From NCBI GenBank assembly GCA_016841825.1, contig JAENYK010000006.1:1-64000 (forward strand): a stretch of 64,000 nucleotides of DNA. The letters run 5' to 3'. Source of the stretch: Halothermothrix sp. (GTDB lineage: Bacteria; Bacillota; Halanaerobiia; DY22613). Position numbers and translations under genes: made by a program. The first letter of the stretch is position 1. Each line of letters starts with the position of its first letter. Shown here one piece after another: positions 52,998-62,046 of this stretch. The notes below the pieces were generated by a model. That model saw nothing but the letters and a program-made list of their open reading frames with translations. It had not been told where the DNA came from and did not search any database.

Positions 52998-54350
52998 ATG
53001 ATATCAATTAGTTTAGTTACCCTGGGATGTCCAAAAAATCAGGTTGATTCAGAGATTATGTTAGGTTTATTGGATCAGGCTAAATACCAGATTATGGATG
53101 ACCCAGAAGATTCGGATGTAGTGATTATTAATACCTGTGGCTTTATTGAAAGTGCTAAACAGGAATCTATTGATACAATATTGGAGATTGCAGATTTAAA
53201 AGATACTGGTAAACTTAAATATTTGGTAGTTACAGGATGTCTTGCTCAACGTTATCGGGAAGAACTTCTTCATGAGATACCTGAAATTGACGCTATTCTA
53301 GGTACGGGTAATTTTGATCAGATTGTGCACGTTATCCAGGATGGTGTTAGTTCTCAGGAGCAGAAGCCTGGGTTGGGTGGAATCAATGAACCTATTTTTG
53401 AGTATCGTAAAGATCTACCCAGAATGAGGACTATTCCCGGTCGTACAGCTTATGTAAAAATTGCTGAAGGGTGTAATAACCGTTGTAGTTATTGTATTAT
53501 CCCATTTTTGCGGGGACCTTTGAAAAGTCGTCTAGAGGAGGATATAATTGAAGAAGTTGCAGCTTTAGTTACATCAGGAATTAAGGAAGTTATTCTCATT
53601 GCTCAGGACACTACCGTTTATGGGGTAGATTTATATGGCGAACCTCGTTTGGCTTCTCTATTAACAAGATTGGCGAAGATAGAAGGAGCGTTCTGGATTC
53701 GGATAATGTACTCTTATCCAGACCATCTGTCAGATGAGTTAATTCAGGTTATCGCCAGGGAGGACAAAATTTGTAAATATTTAGATTTACCTTTGCAACA
53801 TGCTTCGGATAGGATCCTTAAATTAATGAATCGTCCGACAAAGCAAGCTGAAGTTGAAACTTTGATTCAGAAGATTAGAGATAATATTCCGGAGGTGGTT
53901 ATCCGAACATCTTTAATTGTTGGATTTCCAGGGGAGACTCCGGAAGATTTTCGAGATTTGGTAGATTTTGTTCAGAGAATTCGCTTTGATCGTTTGGGGG
54001 TTTTCACTTATTCCAGGGAAGAAGATACCCCTGCTGATCGATTAGCCGGTCATCTTCCAGAAGAGATTAAAGAGGAGAGATGGGATACTATTATGGCTAT
54101 GCAGCGGGAGATAGCTTTGCAAAATAATGAAATATTAATTGATCAAGAGATGGAAGTATTGGTGGAGGAGATTTATTCAAAAGAAGAAGGGATTGGTATT
54201 GGACGAAGTCAGTGGGATGCTCCAGAGATTGATAATCTGGTGTATGTTCATAACTGTCATGCTGGGATTGGTGAGTTTGTTAAAACCAAAATTGTAGACG
54301 CTATGGAATATGATCTGGTGGGAGTGGAGATAAATGAATTTACCAAATAA
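52998..54350 (+). CDS. rimO: Ribosomal protein S12 methylthiotransferase
   Basis: 450 residues. The N-terminal UPF0004 domain carries its three cluster cysteines (TLGCPKNQVDSE, NTCGF, TGCLAQR). The radical SAM motif GCNNRCSYC is near residue 157, followed by a TRAM-like C-terminus. It methylthiolates an Asp of ribosomal protein S12. AAAGGAG precedes the ATG. It overlaps pgsA by 17 bases, and rimO-pgsA-pgpA form an operon. Confidence 0.95.
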   Translation: MISISLVTLGCPKNQVDSEIMLGLLDQAKYQIMDDPEDSDVVIINTCGFIESAKQESIDTILEIADLKDTGKLKYLVVTGCLAQRYREELLHEIPEIDAILGTGNFDQIVHVIQDGVSSQEQKPGLGGINEPIFEYRKDLPRMRTIPGRTAYVKIAEGCNNRCSYCIIPFLRGPLKSRLEEDIIEEVAALVTSGIKEVILIAQDTTVYGVDLYGEPRLASLLTRLAKIEGAFWIRIMYSYPDHLSDELIQVIAREDKICKYLDLPLQHASDRILKLMNRPTKQAEVETLIQKIRDNIPEVVIRTSLIVGFPGETPEDFRDLVDFVQRIRFDRLGVFTYSREEDTPADRLAGHLPEEIKEERWDTIMAMQREIALQNNEILIDQEMEVLVEEIYSKEEGIGIGRSQWDAPEIDNLVYVHNCHAGIGEFVKTKIVDAMEYDLVGVEINEFTK

Positions 54351-54888
54351 GATTACTTTATTACGAATTTTTCTTGTCCCTATTTTTTTGATTTTTTTAT
54401 TAGTGAAATTTAGCGTACCATTTTCTGGATATGCTAAATATATAGCCATTATAATTTTTGTATTGGCAGCGTTAACCGATAGTTTGGATGGATATATAGC
54501 CAGGAAACATGGATTGATTACTAATCTTGGCAAATTGATTGATCCGTTGGCTGACAAGATGTTAATTACTGGAGCTTTAATTGCCCTGGTTAGCATGGGT
54601 GAGATTAGTGCCTGGCCTGCATTTATTATTATCACCAGAGAATTTGCTGTTACTGGTTTTCGTTCAATCGCTTCAGCAGAGGGTGTAATTATTGCAGCCA
54701 GCGTTTGGGGTAAGCTGAAAACAATCTTGCAGATTGTAGCTATTGTAGCTGTAATGGTGAATATTAGTGTATTTAAAATTCCATATTTTGCACATGATAT
54801 TTTGATCTGGCTGGCTACGATTGTCACCGTTATCTCCGGAACTGATTATATCTATAAGGGTTGGCATCTTTTGAGGAGTGAAAAGTAA
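54334..54888 (+). CDS. pgsA: CDP-diacylglycerol-glycerol-3-phosphate 3-phosphatidyltransferase
   Basis: 184 residues, four or more membrane segments, with the CDP-alcohol phosphotransferase motif D-x2-DG-x2-AR-x8-G-x3-D-x3-D visible from TDSLDGYIARKHG to DPLADKM. It makes phosphatidylglycerol phosphate, and the next gene removes the phosphate. Confidence 0.95.
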   Translation: MNLPNKITLLRIFLVPIFLIFLLVKFSVPFSGYAKYIAIIIFVLAALTDSLDGYIARKHGLITNLGKLIDPLADKMLITGALIALVSMGEISAWPAFIIITREFAVTGFRSIASAEGVIIAASVWGKLKTILQIVAIVAVMVNISVFKIPYFAHDILIWLATIVTVISGTDYIYKGWHLLRSEK

Positions 54889-55319
54889 TGAGAACATTTA
54901 TTAAATGGCTTGGTCTGGGGTTAGGTACTGGGTTGAGTCCCAAAGCTCCAGGTACAGTTGGCTCACTTTTCGCTGTGATTGTTGCGGCTTTTTGTGGAAT
55001 TGTCCATAATCCGTATTTTCTCATTTTTGGTGCTCTTATTGGATTTTTTATCTGTGAAATAGCAGAGCGGGAATTGGGTGTTAAAGATGATGGTAGAATT
55101 GTTTTTGATGAGATTGTTGGTCAATGGATTGCGGTGATGGGATTTTCCGGGTATTATCTAGTCTTTGGTTTTATTTTGTTTAGAGTATTTGATATTCTTA
55201 AACCACCACCAATTAAACAATTACAGGATTTTCATGGTGGAATTGGAATCATGTTAGATGATCTTGTGGCAGGTATTATAGCCTGGGGTATTTTGACTTT
55301 ATTCAAAATAATCTTTTAA
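54888..55319 (+). CDS. pgpA: Phosphatidylglycerophosphatase A
   Basis: 143 residues, membrane-embedded, with the family's N-terminal GLGTGLSPKAPGTVGS and the later FDEIVGQW and DDLVAGI motifs. Its start overlaps the pgsA stop by one base. It completes phosphatidylglycerol synthesis. Confidence 0.93.
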   Translation: MRTFIKWLGLGLGTGLSPKAPGTVGSLFAVIVAAFCGIVHNPYFLIFGALIGFFICEIAERELGVKDDGRIVFDEIVGQWIAVMGFSGYYLVFGFILFRVFDILKPPPIKQLQDFHGGIGIMLDDLVAGIIAWGILTLFKIIF

Positions 55320-55469
55320 AATTTGGGAACCGGGCACTTTATTGTTTTTTGCCAACTGACTGAGAGATCTGTTGGACTGAGATGCAAAAAAATCAAATAC
55401 GCAAATAAGATGGAGAAATATAGAGCATGAGTGAAGTAATGTTCTATATTTCTTTAATAAGGCTAAATA
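55320..55469. other. Intergenic with weak terminator hairpin
   Basis: GAAATATAGA/TCTATATTTC (55415-55454) with only a short T-run may end the pgpA operon. Nothing else is seen before the SOS-type promoter at 55470. Confidence 0.5.
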
Positions 55470-55504
55470 GAACATTTGTTCTGTATGGAATGGTGTTGTA
55501 TAAT
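55470..55504 (+). promoter_or_regulatory. Promoter overlapped by an SOS (LexA) box
   Basis: GAACATTTGTTC (55470-55481) is a perfect GAAC-N4-GTTC box. It overlaps the -35 (TTGTTC), which is 17 bases from TATAAT (55499-55504). The next gene starts at 55635. Confidence 0.6.
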
Positions 55505-55634
55505 AGAGATAGTAAAAAAATGGTCAGTATCGTGTCTAAAGTCATCAGTGAATGAATTATTTAATCTGCTGAGTCATTATCAGAATTAATCCAACATGGC
55601 AGTACGTTTATTAAATTTAAGGAGGTTATAGAAG

Positions 55635-56090
55635 ATGACTCAAAATTCTGTGAAGGGTAGTTTATTCAAAATTGGTGAGATGGATGAGAAGTTAGAACAG
55701 ATTGAAGAGCAGATCTTAGAATATCATCCCGATGATTCTATAGTTATTGAGCTAGGAGAGATAAGTTTTGCAATCAATGAACTTCTTCAGCATCGTATCT
55801 CCTGGTATGAACAGCAGATATTAAATAACTTATTACAAAGAGCTAAATATCTTCGTTCTTTATATCTAAAGACTGTATTGGAACTGCGGTGTAATGAATT
55901 ATCTGCCAGATTGAAGGAATTAGTTTCTGATAATGCCTGGAGAGTATTTATGCAATTAGATGAGGTTAGATCTATGGAACAAGATCTGTTTTGTCGAGGT
56001 GAGCTGCATCAGGATCATTATCTGGATATCTTCTTTGCTCAGCAGGAGTTAAAAGCCAGACTTAATGAAATAACTCTTAAAGCTTTTTAA
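55635..56090 (+). CDS. Helical protein of unknown function, possibly SOS-controlled
   Basis: 151 residues, nearly all helix, acidic, with no membrane segment or catalytic motif. Heptad-like stretches suggest a coiled coil (residues 15-30, 60-105). GGAGG precedes the ATG. A LexA-type box overlaps the only clear promoter upstream, so DNA damage may induce it. I recognise no family. Confidence 0.55.
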   Translation: MTQNSVKGSLFKIGEMDEKLEQIEEQILEYHPDDSIVIELGEISFAINELLQHRISWYEQQILNNLLQRAKYLRSLYLKTVLELRCNELSARLKELVSDNAWRVFMQLDEVRSMEQDLFCRGELHQDHYLDIFFAQQELKARLNEITLKAF

Positions 56091-56185
56091 AATTATGACT
56101 CATGTACCAGATATTACATAAAGGATTTACTGGATTTATATAAAACAGCATGTTATAATAGGTCACATAGGAGAGGCCAGAGGGT

Positions 56186-56233
56186 GAAGAGCGGTGTTTG
56201 TTTGCAGAACATATACCGACTCTTCTCTTTTTA
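56186..56233 (+). terminator. Terminator after the helical protein
   Basis: GAAGAG-CGGTGT pairs with ATACCG-A-CTCTTC, followed by TCTTTTT. Confidence 0.65.
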
Positions 56234-56317
56234 TGAATTAGTTTATATCGGGCACGGATTATTCCGTGAGTATAGTCATAATAAATTTGTTAATATTTAG
56301 AAAGGAGGGCCTGAATA

Positions 56318-56887
56318 ATGTTCAAAGGAATTCGGCCAACAATTGTTGCATTTGTATTAGTGGTAGGTCTGATTGCCTTTTTTGGTGGTCAATTAGTAAT
56401 TAAGCATTTTTATTTAGAAAAGCCCTTTAAAGAAGAGGTCCTCTCTATTGAAGGTGTGAGTAATGTCAGAATAGAAAATGTTGGTGATATGCAAAAAGTG
56501 TATTTAACAGTAGATTCTGCTGTGGAGTTAAAAGAAGCTTATATTAAGGTAAATGAATTTGCACAGGAGATGTTACAGGGACAGTTTGTGGTTGAGATTG
56601 AGAATAGTGCCTCATCTGAGAAGATGAAAAAGTTATATGATGAGATGCATTTTGCAATTTATGAAGGAATTGCCAGAGGTCAATTTACTCAGATGGCAGC
56701 TCAAGTTAAAGAGATTGCTGCGGAAGATCAGGTAGAAAACTTAGATATTAAAGTTGATAATAGTAATGTCTATTTGACCATGGTTAAAGATGGTGAGATT
56801 TACTCCAAAGTAATAGCACGGAAAACAGAACAGTTAGCATATTTAACTGGAGAGAGAGATAATAGAGGGGGTGAATCCCAATGGTAA
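56318..56887 (+). CDS. Membrane-anchored partner of the FtsH-like protease
   Basis: 189 residues. One N-terminal transmembrane segment (9-28) precedes an extracytoplasmic alpha/beta domain with two similar halves (each with a V.NV.I...V.LT strand pattern). I recognise no family. It overlaps the FtsH-like gene by seven bases, so the two are co-translated. Because that protease lacks the usual N-terminal extracytoplasmic domain, this protein may supply it in trans. Confidence 0.6.
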   Translation: MFKGIRPTIVAFVLVVGLIAFFGGQLVIKHFYLEKPFKEEVLSIEGVSNVRIENVGDMQKVYLTVDSAVELKEAYIKVNEFAQEMLQGQFVVEIENSASSEKMKKLYDEMHFAIYEGIARGQFTQMAAQVKEIAAEDQVENLDIKVDNSNVYLTMVKDGEIYSKVIARKTEQLAYLTGERDNRGGESQW

Positions 56888-58377
56888 AAGAGATTGGAAT
56901 CGGATTGGGATTGGCAACTCTGATTTTTTTAGGAGTTCAGGGATTTAACGTCATCCCAATTGTTTTTTTTGGAGTAATGGCTTATGTTTTGCTTAATCTG
57001 ATGGATGCCAGAAGTGGTATGGGCACTGGAAAAGTGGGGCAGATCAAATCACAAAAATCTACTACAACTATTCCTGGAGTGACCTTTCAAGATATTGGTG
57101 GTCAAGAATCAGCTAAAAAGGAATTATGTGAAGCTCTTGATTTCATTAAAGATACTGATAAGATCAAAAATATGGGTATTAGACCACTGAAGGGTATATT
57201 GTTAAGTGGCCCTCCGGGAACTGGTAAAACATTGATGGCCAAAGCAGCAGCTAATCTGATTGGTTCAGTATTTATCAGTGCATCTGGTGGTGAATTTATT
57301 GAGATGTATGCTGGTGTAGGTGCAAAACGTGTTCGTCAACTTTTCGCAAATGCCCGTGACCAGGCTAGAAAATCTAACGCTAACAATGCGGTTGTCTTTA
57401 TTGATGAGATTGAAGTATTAGGTGGTAAACGTGGTTCTCACTCCAGTCATATGGAGTATGATCAGACATTAAACCAGCTTCTGGTTGAGATGGATGGTTT
57501 ATCAATAGATGATGAGGTAAGAGTTCTGGTAGTTGGTGCAACCAACCGCATGGATATTTTAGATTCAGCTATTCTTCGTCCAGGTCGTTTTGATCGAATT
57601 GTGAAGGTTGATCTGCCAGATAAAGAAGGTAGATTGCATGTTCTGAAGATTCATACCAGGGGCAAACCTTTAGGTGAGGATGTGAGTTTAGAAAAGATTG
57701 CTCAGGAGACTTTTGGTTTTTCCGGAGCACATCTGGAGAGTTTGACCAATGAAGCGGCAATTCTAGCCTGGCGTGCAGGTGAGAAGAAGATTGGTCAAAA
57801 ACACTTCAAAGAGGCTATTGATAAGGTGATGATGGGTGAGAAACTTGACCGCAAACCTCATGTGGATGAACTGCATCGGATAGCTATTCATGAGACAGGT
57901 CATGCTTTGATCGGCGAAATGGTAAATCCGGGTTCAGTTTCTACCATTACAATCACTTCAAGAGGTCAGGCTTTAGGTTATGTTCGTCATAATCCTCAGG
58001 ACGATATTTATCTGTATACTAAGGATTATCTGGAGAATCAGATTGCTATCTGTCTTGCTGGCGCAGCAGCAGAGGAATTGATGTTAGGTAATCGCAGTAC
58101 AGGTGCACGTAATGATTTTGCGAAAGCGACTGATCTGGCGAAAAATATCATCTTCTCCGGAATGACTGATTTAGGTGTAGTAACTGAAAAAGATTTGCCA
58201 GCAAATCTAAAACATCAGGAGATGACCCGAATTATTCGAGAACAAGAAGAGCGGGTTAAAGAGATTCTCGATAAAAGACAGGATACTATTCAGGTTATTA
58301 CTGAAAAACTATTAAAAGAGGAGAGTTTCTCTGGTGAAGAGCTGCGAGAACTGTTAGAGCAGTGCAAAGTTGCATAG
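56881..58377 (+). CDS. FtsH-like AAA+ membrane metalloprotease
   Basis: 498 residues. One or two N-terminal membrane segments (8-40) are followed by an AAA domain with Walker A GPPGTGKT near 110, Walker B VVFIDEIE near 174 and an arginine finger in LRPGRFDR. The M41 peptidase shows HETGH near 337 and GARNDFAKAT. It is shorter than housekeeping FtsH (about 600-650 residues) because the extracytoplasmic domain is missing and the C-terminus is short, so it is probably a paralogue. The partner gene is directly upstream. Confidence 0.85.
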   Translation: MVKEIGIGLGLATLIFLGVQGFNVIPIVFFGVMAYVLLNLMDARSGMGTGKVGQIKSQKSTTTIPGVTFQDIGGQESAKKELCEALDFIKDTDKIKNMGIRPLKGILLSGPPGTGKTLMAKAAANLIGSVFISASGGEFIEMYAGVGAKRVRQLFANARDQARKSNANNAVVFIDEIEVLGGKRGSHSSHMEYDQTLNQLLVEMDGLSIDDEVRVLVVGATNRMDILDSAILRPGRFDRIVKVDLPDKEGRLHVLKIHTRGKPLGEDVSLEKIAQETFGFSGAHLESLTNEAAILAWRAGEKKIGQKHFKEAIDKVMMGEKLDRKPHVDELHRIAIHETGHALIGEMVNPGSVSTITITSRGQALGYVRHNPQDDIYLYTKDYLENQIAICLAGAAAEELMLGNRSTGARNDFAKATDLAKNIIFSGMTDLGVVTEKDLPANLKHQEMTRIIREQEERVKEILDKRQDTIQVITEKLLKEESFSGEELRELLEQCKVA

Positions 58378-58394
58378 TATTATTGAGGTCAAAT

Positions 58395-58430
58395 AAGCCT
58401 TTGCTGTCCTGGGATAGCGGGGCTTTTTTT
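58395..58430 (+). terminator. Terminator after the FtsH-like gene
   Basis: AAGCC...GCTGTCC pairs with GGATAGC...GGCTT, followed by seven T. Confidence 0.8.
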
Positions 58431-58616
58431 ATATGGAAAATAAAAGTAAAAATATACCTTTTATTTAAAGTAATATAGTTTTGATAACAAAAAAGTAAAT
58501 AAATATAAGAATAAAATTGTCAAGGTTTCATTTATTTTAAGAGGAAGTTACTCATCAATCAAGAATATAGAAAAGAAAGGTTATTTTCTATTGATGAGAC
58601 TAATCCTGATATCCGG

Positions 58617-60212
58617 ATGAAAATGAGTAGGGGGTATCTAGTTAGGATGGTAAGATGGAGGATTACAACTGATAATCGGGTAGGAATGGTTTATGACGTT
58701 TTGCGGGTCTTTGCAGAAGAAGCGATTAGTATTATTGCTATGGAAGTGGTTCCTGAACAGATCCATCTCAAGTTTCAGGAATTAGATCAGGGAACTATTG
58801 AAAAACAATGGCAGCGATTGTGCAATATACCGGGAGTATATAAGATTGATTATGTTGAGGTTATGCCCCAGGAAGAGAAGGAACAACAACTCCGTACTGT
58901 TCTCAATTCAATCAGTGAAGGTATTATTGCGATAAATCGTGAAGGCTTGATTACAACTTTAAATCCTGCTTCAGAGCATATTTTTCGGCGGCCGATTGAC
59001 GACCTTCTCTCTAAGCCTGTACAGGAAGTCTTAGGTGTTGAAGTGCCAATTATGTCCAGTCTCCGGAATGGGAAAAGTTATGATAATCAAGAGATGTTGA
59101 TTGACACTCCCCGGGGTCAGTCTCATTATTTGACCAGTGGACGACCAATAATGGATGAGCAGGGGAATGTGATTGGGGCAGTAGCTGTGATGAAAGATAT
59201 TGATCAGGTAAGACAACTTATTTATAAGATGACCAGACCATCGATGATTACTTTTGATGATATTCAGTTTCAAAGCAAATCTATGGAACGTGTTATCAAG
59301 TTGGCTCAGAGGGCTGCTGTCAGTAATTCTACTATTTTGATTAAAGGGGAAAGTGGTACTGGTAAAGAACTATTCGCCAGAGCCATTCATGTGGCCAGCC
59401 AACGTCATGACAAACCATTTGTTCCGATTAATTGTGGTGCTTTACCGGATTCATTATTGGAAAGTGAACTATTTGGGTATGAAGAAGGGACTTTTACTGG
59501 AGGTCGAAAAGGTGGCAAACAGGGATTGTTTGAATTGGCTAAAGATGGTACTTTATTTTTAGATGAGATTGGTGAATTACCAACTCATCTCCAGGTAAAA
59601 TTATTGCGGGTTCTTCAGGAAGGTAAGGTTAGACGTGTTGGAGGTTCTAATGAACAGGCTATCAATGTACGGATAATTGCTGCTACTAATAAGGATCTGG
59701 AGAAGATGATTCAACTACGGGAATTTCGAGAAGATCTATATTATCGTTTAAATGTAATTCCGATTAATATTCCTCCTTTACGGGAGAGAAAGGAAGATGT
59801 AATTATTCTTAGTAATTATTTTCTTGAACGGTTCTCTTCCGAGATTGGAAAGCCAGATATGCAGATTGCTGATGATGCTCTGGGTGATTTATTAAAATTT
59901 AATTGGCCGGGCAATGTAAGAGAACTTAGAAATGCTATTGAACGGGCTGTTCATCTGACTAATGGAGAACAGATTACCTGGGCTGATCTGTTTCCGGAAG
60001 ATGTAAATTTGAATACTGATAAAAGTTCAATAGAAGTTAAGATTAATCAGATTACCGATTTAGAGACCGCTGTGGCTGCTGCTGAGCAGGCGTTATTGCA
60101 CAAGGTTTTGGAAGAGTATAATGGTTCTCGTCAGATGGGAGAGGTTTTGGGTGTTTCCCATACTACGGTTTTAAATAAATTGAAGAAGTATGGTTTGATT
60201 CATAATATGTAA
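58617..60212 (+). CDS. TyrR-like sigma-54-dependent activator (ACT-PAS-AAA-HTH)
   Basis: 531 residues; a shorter start at 58647 is equally possible, and neither has a good ribosome binding site. An N-terminal ACT domain (about 12-85) is followed by PAS (about 95-200), AAA+ with Walker A GESGTGKE near 243 and Walker B LFLDEIGEL near 315, and a TyrR-like C-terminal HTH (MGEVLGVSHTTVLNKLKKYGL). The sigma-54 contact loop reads GTFTGG instead of GAFTGA. The next gene has a sigma-54 promoter preceded by three TyrR-type boxes, so it is the likely target. An amino acid bound by the ACT domain is the probable signal. Confidence 0.9.
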   Translation: MKMSRGYLVRMVRWRITTDNRVGMVYDVLRVFAEEAISIIAMEVVPEQIHLKFQELDQGTIEKQWQRLCNIPGVYKIDYVEVMPQEEKEQQLRTVLNSISEGIIAINREGLITTLNPASEHIFRRPIDDLLSKPVQEVLGVEVPIMSSLRNGKSYDNQEMLIDTPRGQSHYLTSGRPIMDEQGNVIGAVAVMKDIDQVRQLIYKMTRPSMITFDDIQFQSKSMERVIKLAQRAAVSNSTILIKGESGTGKELFARAIHVASQRHDKPFVPINCGALPDSLLESELFGYEEGTFTGGRKGGKQGLFELAKDGTLFLDEIGELPTHLQVKLLRVLQEGKVRRVGGSNEQAINVRIIAATNKDLEKMIQLREFREDLYYRLNVIPINIPPLRERKEDVIILSNYFLERFSSEIGKPDMQIADDALGDLLKFNWPGNVRELRNAIERAVHLTNGEQITWADLFPEDVNLNTDKSSIEVKINQITDLETAVAAAEQALLHKVLEEYNGSRQMGEVLGVSHTTVLNKLKKYGLIHNM

Positions 60213-60329
60213 AGAAAATTTGACATTGTGTAAAAATATCTTTACAAAACTAGTTAAATAGTATTGATACCAATCTGTAGATTTTATAATACTCAGTTTT
60301 GATAAAAATAGTGGAAAGATTTTTTTACA
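60208..60329 (+). promoter_or_regulatory. Three TyrR-type boxes
   Basis: Box 1 TGTAAA-N6-TTGACA (60208-60225) overlaps the regulator's stop. Box 2 TGTAAA-N6-TTTACA (60229-60246) is a perfect TyrR box, 21 bases from box 1, two helical turns. Box 3 TGGAAA-N6-TTTACA lies at 60312-60329. They lie roughly 100-220 bases upstream of the sigma-54 start, as enhancers do. Confidence 0.75.
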
Positions 60330-60400
60330 AAAAGTTTGCGAAAAAATGTCCGAATGACCAAAAAAGCCTGTTTTTTTGGGATTTGTTGACTACTACATAT

Positions 60401-60419
60401 ATTGGCATAGATTTTGCTT
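60401..60419 (+). promoter_or_regulatory. Sigma-54 promoter of the gamma-lyase gene
   Basis: TTGGCATAGATTTTGCTT has the -24 GG (60404-60405) and -12 GC (60416-60417) exactly ten bases apart, matching the TGGCAY-N5-TTGC consensus. Confidence 0.85.
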
Positions 60420-60494
60420 CATAATATTAAATAAAGGTTTTGTGTTTTGGATACAGATTGTGCTTAGTATAAATTTACGGTAAGGGGGATTTTT

Positions 60495-61697
60495 ATGTCA
60501 AAAAAGCATCATATCAATGAAAATTGGGGTTTCGCAACTAAAGCGGTGCACGTAGGTAGTGATCCATGTCCAAGAACAGGAGCTTTGGCAACACCGATTT
60601 ATCAAACTTCGACTTTTGTTTTTGAAAGTGCAGAACAGGGAGGCAGACGTTTTGCTGGTGAAGAAGAGGGTTATATCTATACCCGTCTTGGCAATCCGAC
60701 TCAACGGGCTCTAGAAATGAAGATAGCTAGTCTGGAAGGTGCTGACGATGCTATTATTGCTGGTTCTGGTATGGCTGCAGTATCAGGAATCTTTTTTAGT
60801 GTAGTCAAACAGGGTGATCATGTTATTTCAGCTAACTCAATTTATGGATGTACCCATGCATTTTTGTCTCATATGCTCCCAAATTATGGAATTACGACAT
60901 CTTTTGTTAATACTACGGAGTTAGAGAATATAAAAAATGCTATTCAGGAAAATACACGAGTTATTTATATTGAGACCCCGGCTAATCCTACAATGGCTTT
61001 AACTGACATTAAAGGGGTAGTAGCTATTGCTAAAAAGTATAATATTACTGTAGTTATGGACAACACTTTTGCCTCTCCATATCTGCAAAATCCGTTGTCT
61101 ATGGGTGTAGATATTGTTTTACATAGTGCAACTAAATATATTAATGGGCATGGAGATGTGATCGCTGGAATTATTGCTGGAAATCAGGAATTTATCGACC
61201 ACTGCCGGGGGACAGCGATTAAAGATATTGGTGGAATCCCCAGCCCATTTGACTGTTATTTAATGCTCAGAGGTTTAAAAACTCTGCCATTGCGTGTTCA
61301 GAAGAGTACCGAGAATGCTCAAAAGATTGCTGAGTATTTGGAGAATCATCCAAAGATTGACAGGGTGTATTATCCTGGTTTACCTAGTCATCCTCAACAT
61401 GAGCTTGCTAAAAAACAGATGAGAGGTTTTGGGGGAATGCTCTCATTTGAATTAAAAGGTGGGATTGAGGCTGGCAAGATTGTGATGAATAGCGTAGAAG
61501 TCTGTAAACTGGCAGTTAGTCTGGGTGATGTGGACACCTTAATTCAGCATCCTGCTTCGATGACTCATTCGGTAATACCGCGAGAAGATCGCTTAAAGGG
61601 TGGTATTACTGATGGATTGGTAAGAATTTCTGCAGGAATTGAAGATGTAGAAGATATTATTGCCGACCTGGAACAGGCTTTAGCAAAAATTAAGTAG
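60495..61697 (+). CDS. megL: Methionine gamma-lyase (PLP enzyme)
   Basis: 400 residues of the Cys/Met metabolism PLP family. The PLP lysine is in [15 protein letters not shown] near residue 213. A cysteine in SIYGCTHAF near 117 matches the active-site Cys typical of methionine gamma-lyase rather than cystathionine lyases or synthases. It would cleave methionine to methanethiol, ammonia and 2-oxobutyrate. Expression is probably sigma-54 and TyrR-like regulator dependent. GTAAGGGGG precedes the ATG. Confidence 0.85.
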   Translation: MSKKHHINENWGFATKAVHVGSDPCPRTGALATPIYQTSTFVFESAEQGGRRFAGEEEGYIYTRLGNPTQRALEMKIASLEGADDAIIAGSGMAAVSGIFFSVVKQGDHVISANSIYGCTHAFLSHMLPNYGITTSFVNTTELENIKNAIQENTRVIYIETPANPTMALTDIKGVVAIAKKYNITVVMDNTFASPYLQNPLSMGVDIVLHSATKYINGHGDVIAGIIAGNQEFIDHCRGTAIKDIGGIPSPFDCYLMLRGLKTLPLRVQKSTENAQKIAEYLENHPKIDRVYYPGLPSHPQHELAKKQMRGFGGMLSFELKGGIEAGKIVMNSVEVCKLAVSLGDVDTLIQHPASMTHSVIPREDRLKGGITDGLVRISAGIEDVEDIIADLEQALAKIK

Positions 61698-62046
61698 AGT
61701 AAATATTAAAGCGTTGTGTGTTTTGAATTATTCTACATGTCTATTGATATAGTGTAAATTTTTGGTGAATATTTTTAAATGTCAAGGGATTTTATCATTT
61801 GACAAGAATTTTAAAGATATCTCGAATATGATATGCTCCTTTTATATTAGACCGTTAGACTATTGTAACTGTTTATTATACCAGGAGCGTATCAGAAAGG
61901 GATGTCTTTTTTTATTTTTTCTATTGACATTTCCATAAATAGATTTTACAATAATGGAGATTGGGCATAGTAAGTAATAAAAAAATTTTTATTGCACATA
62001 GAGTGTCACTTTACTGTTACTAGTTTTTTATAAAGGAGTGATTGGA
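61698..62046. promoter_or_regulatory. Intergenic with long hairpin and consensus promoter
   Basis: GATATGCTCCT (61830-61840) pairs with AGGAGCGTATC (61883-61893), enclosing about 42 bases, followed by a T-rich tract to 61920 that may terminate the lyase transcript. A promoter TTGACA-17-TACAAT (61924-61952) then serves the decarboxylase. Confidence 0.6.
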
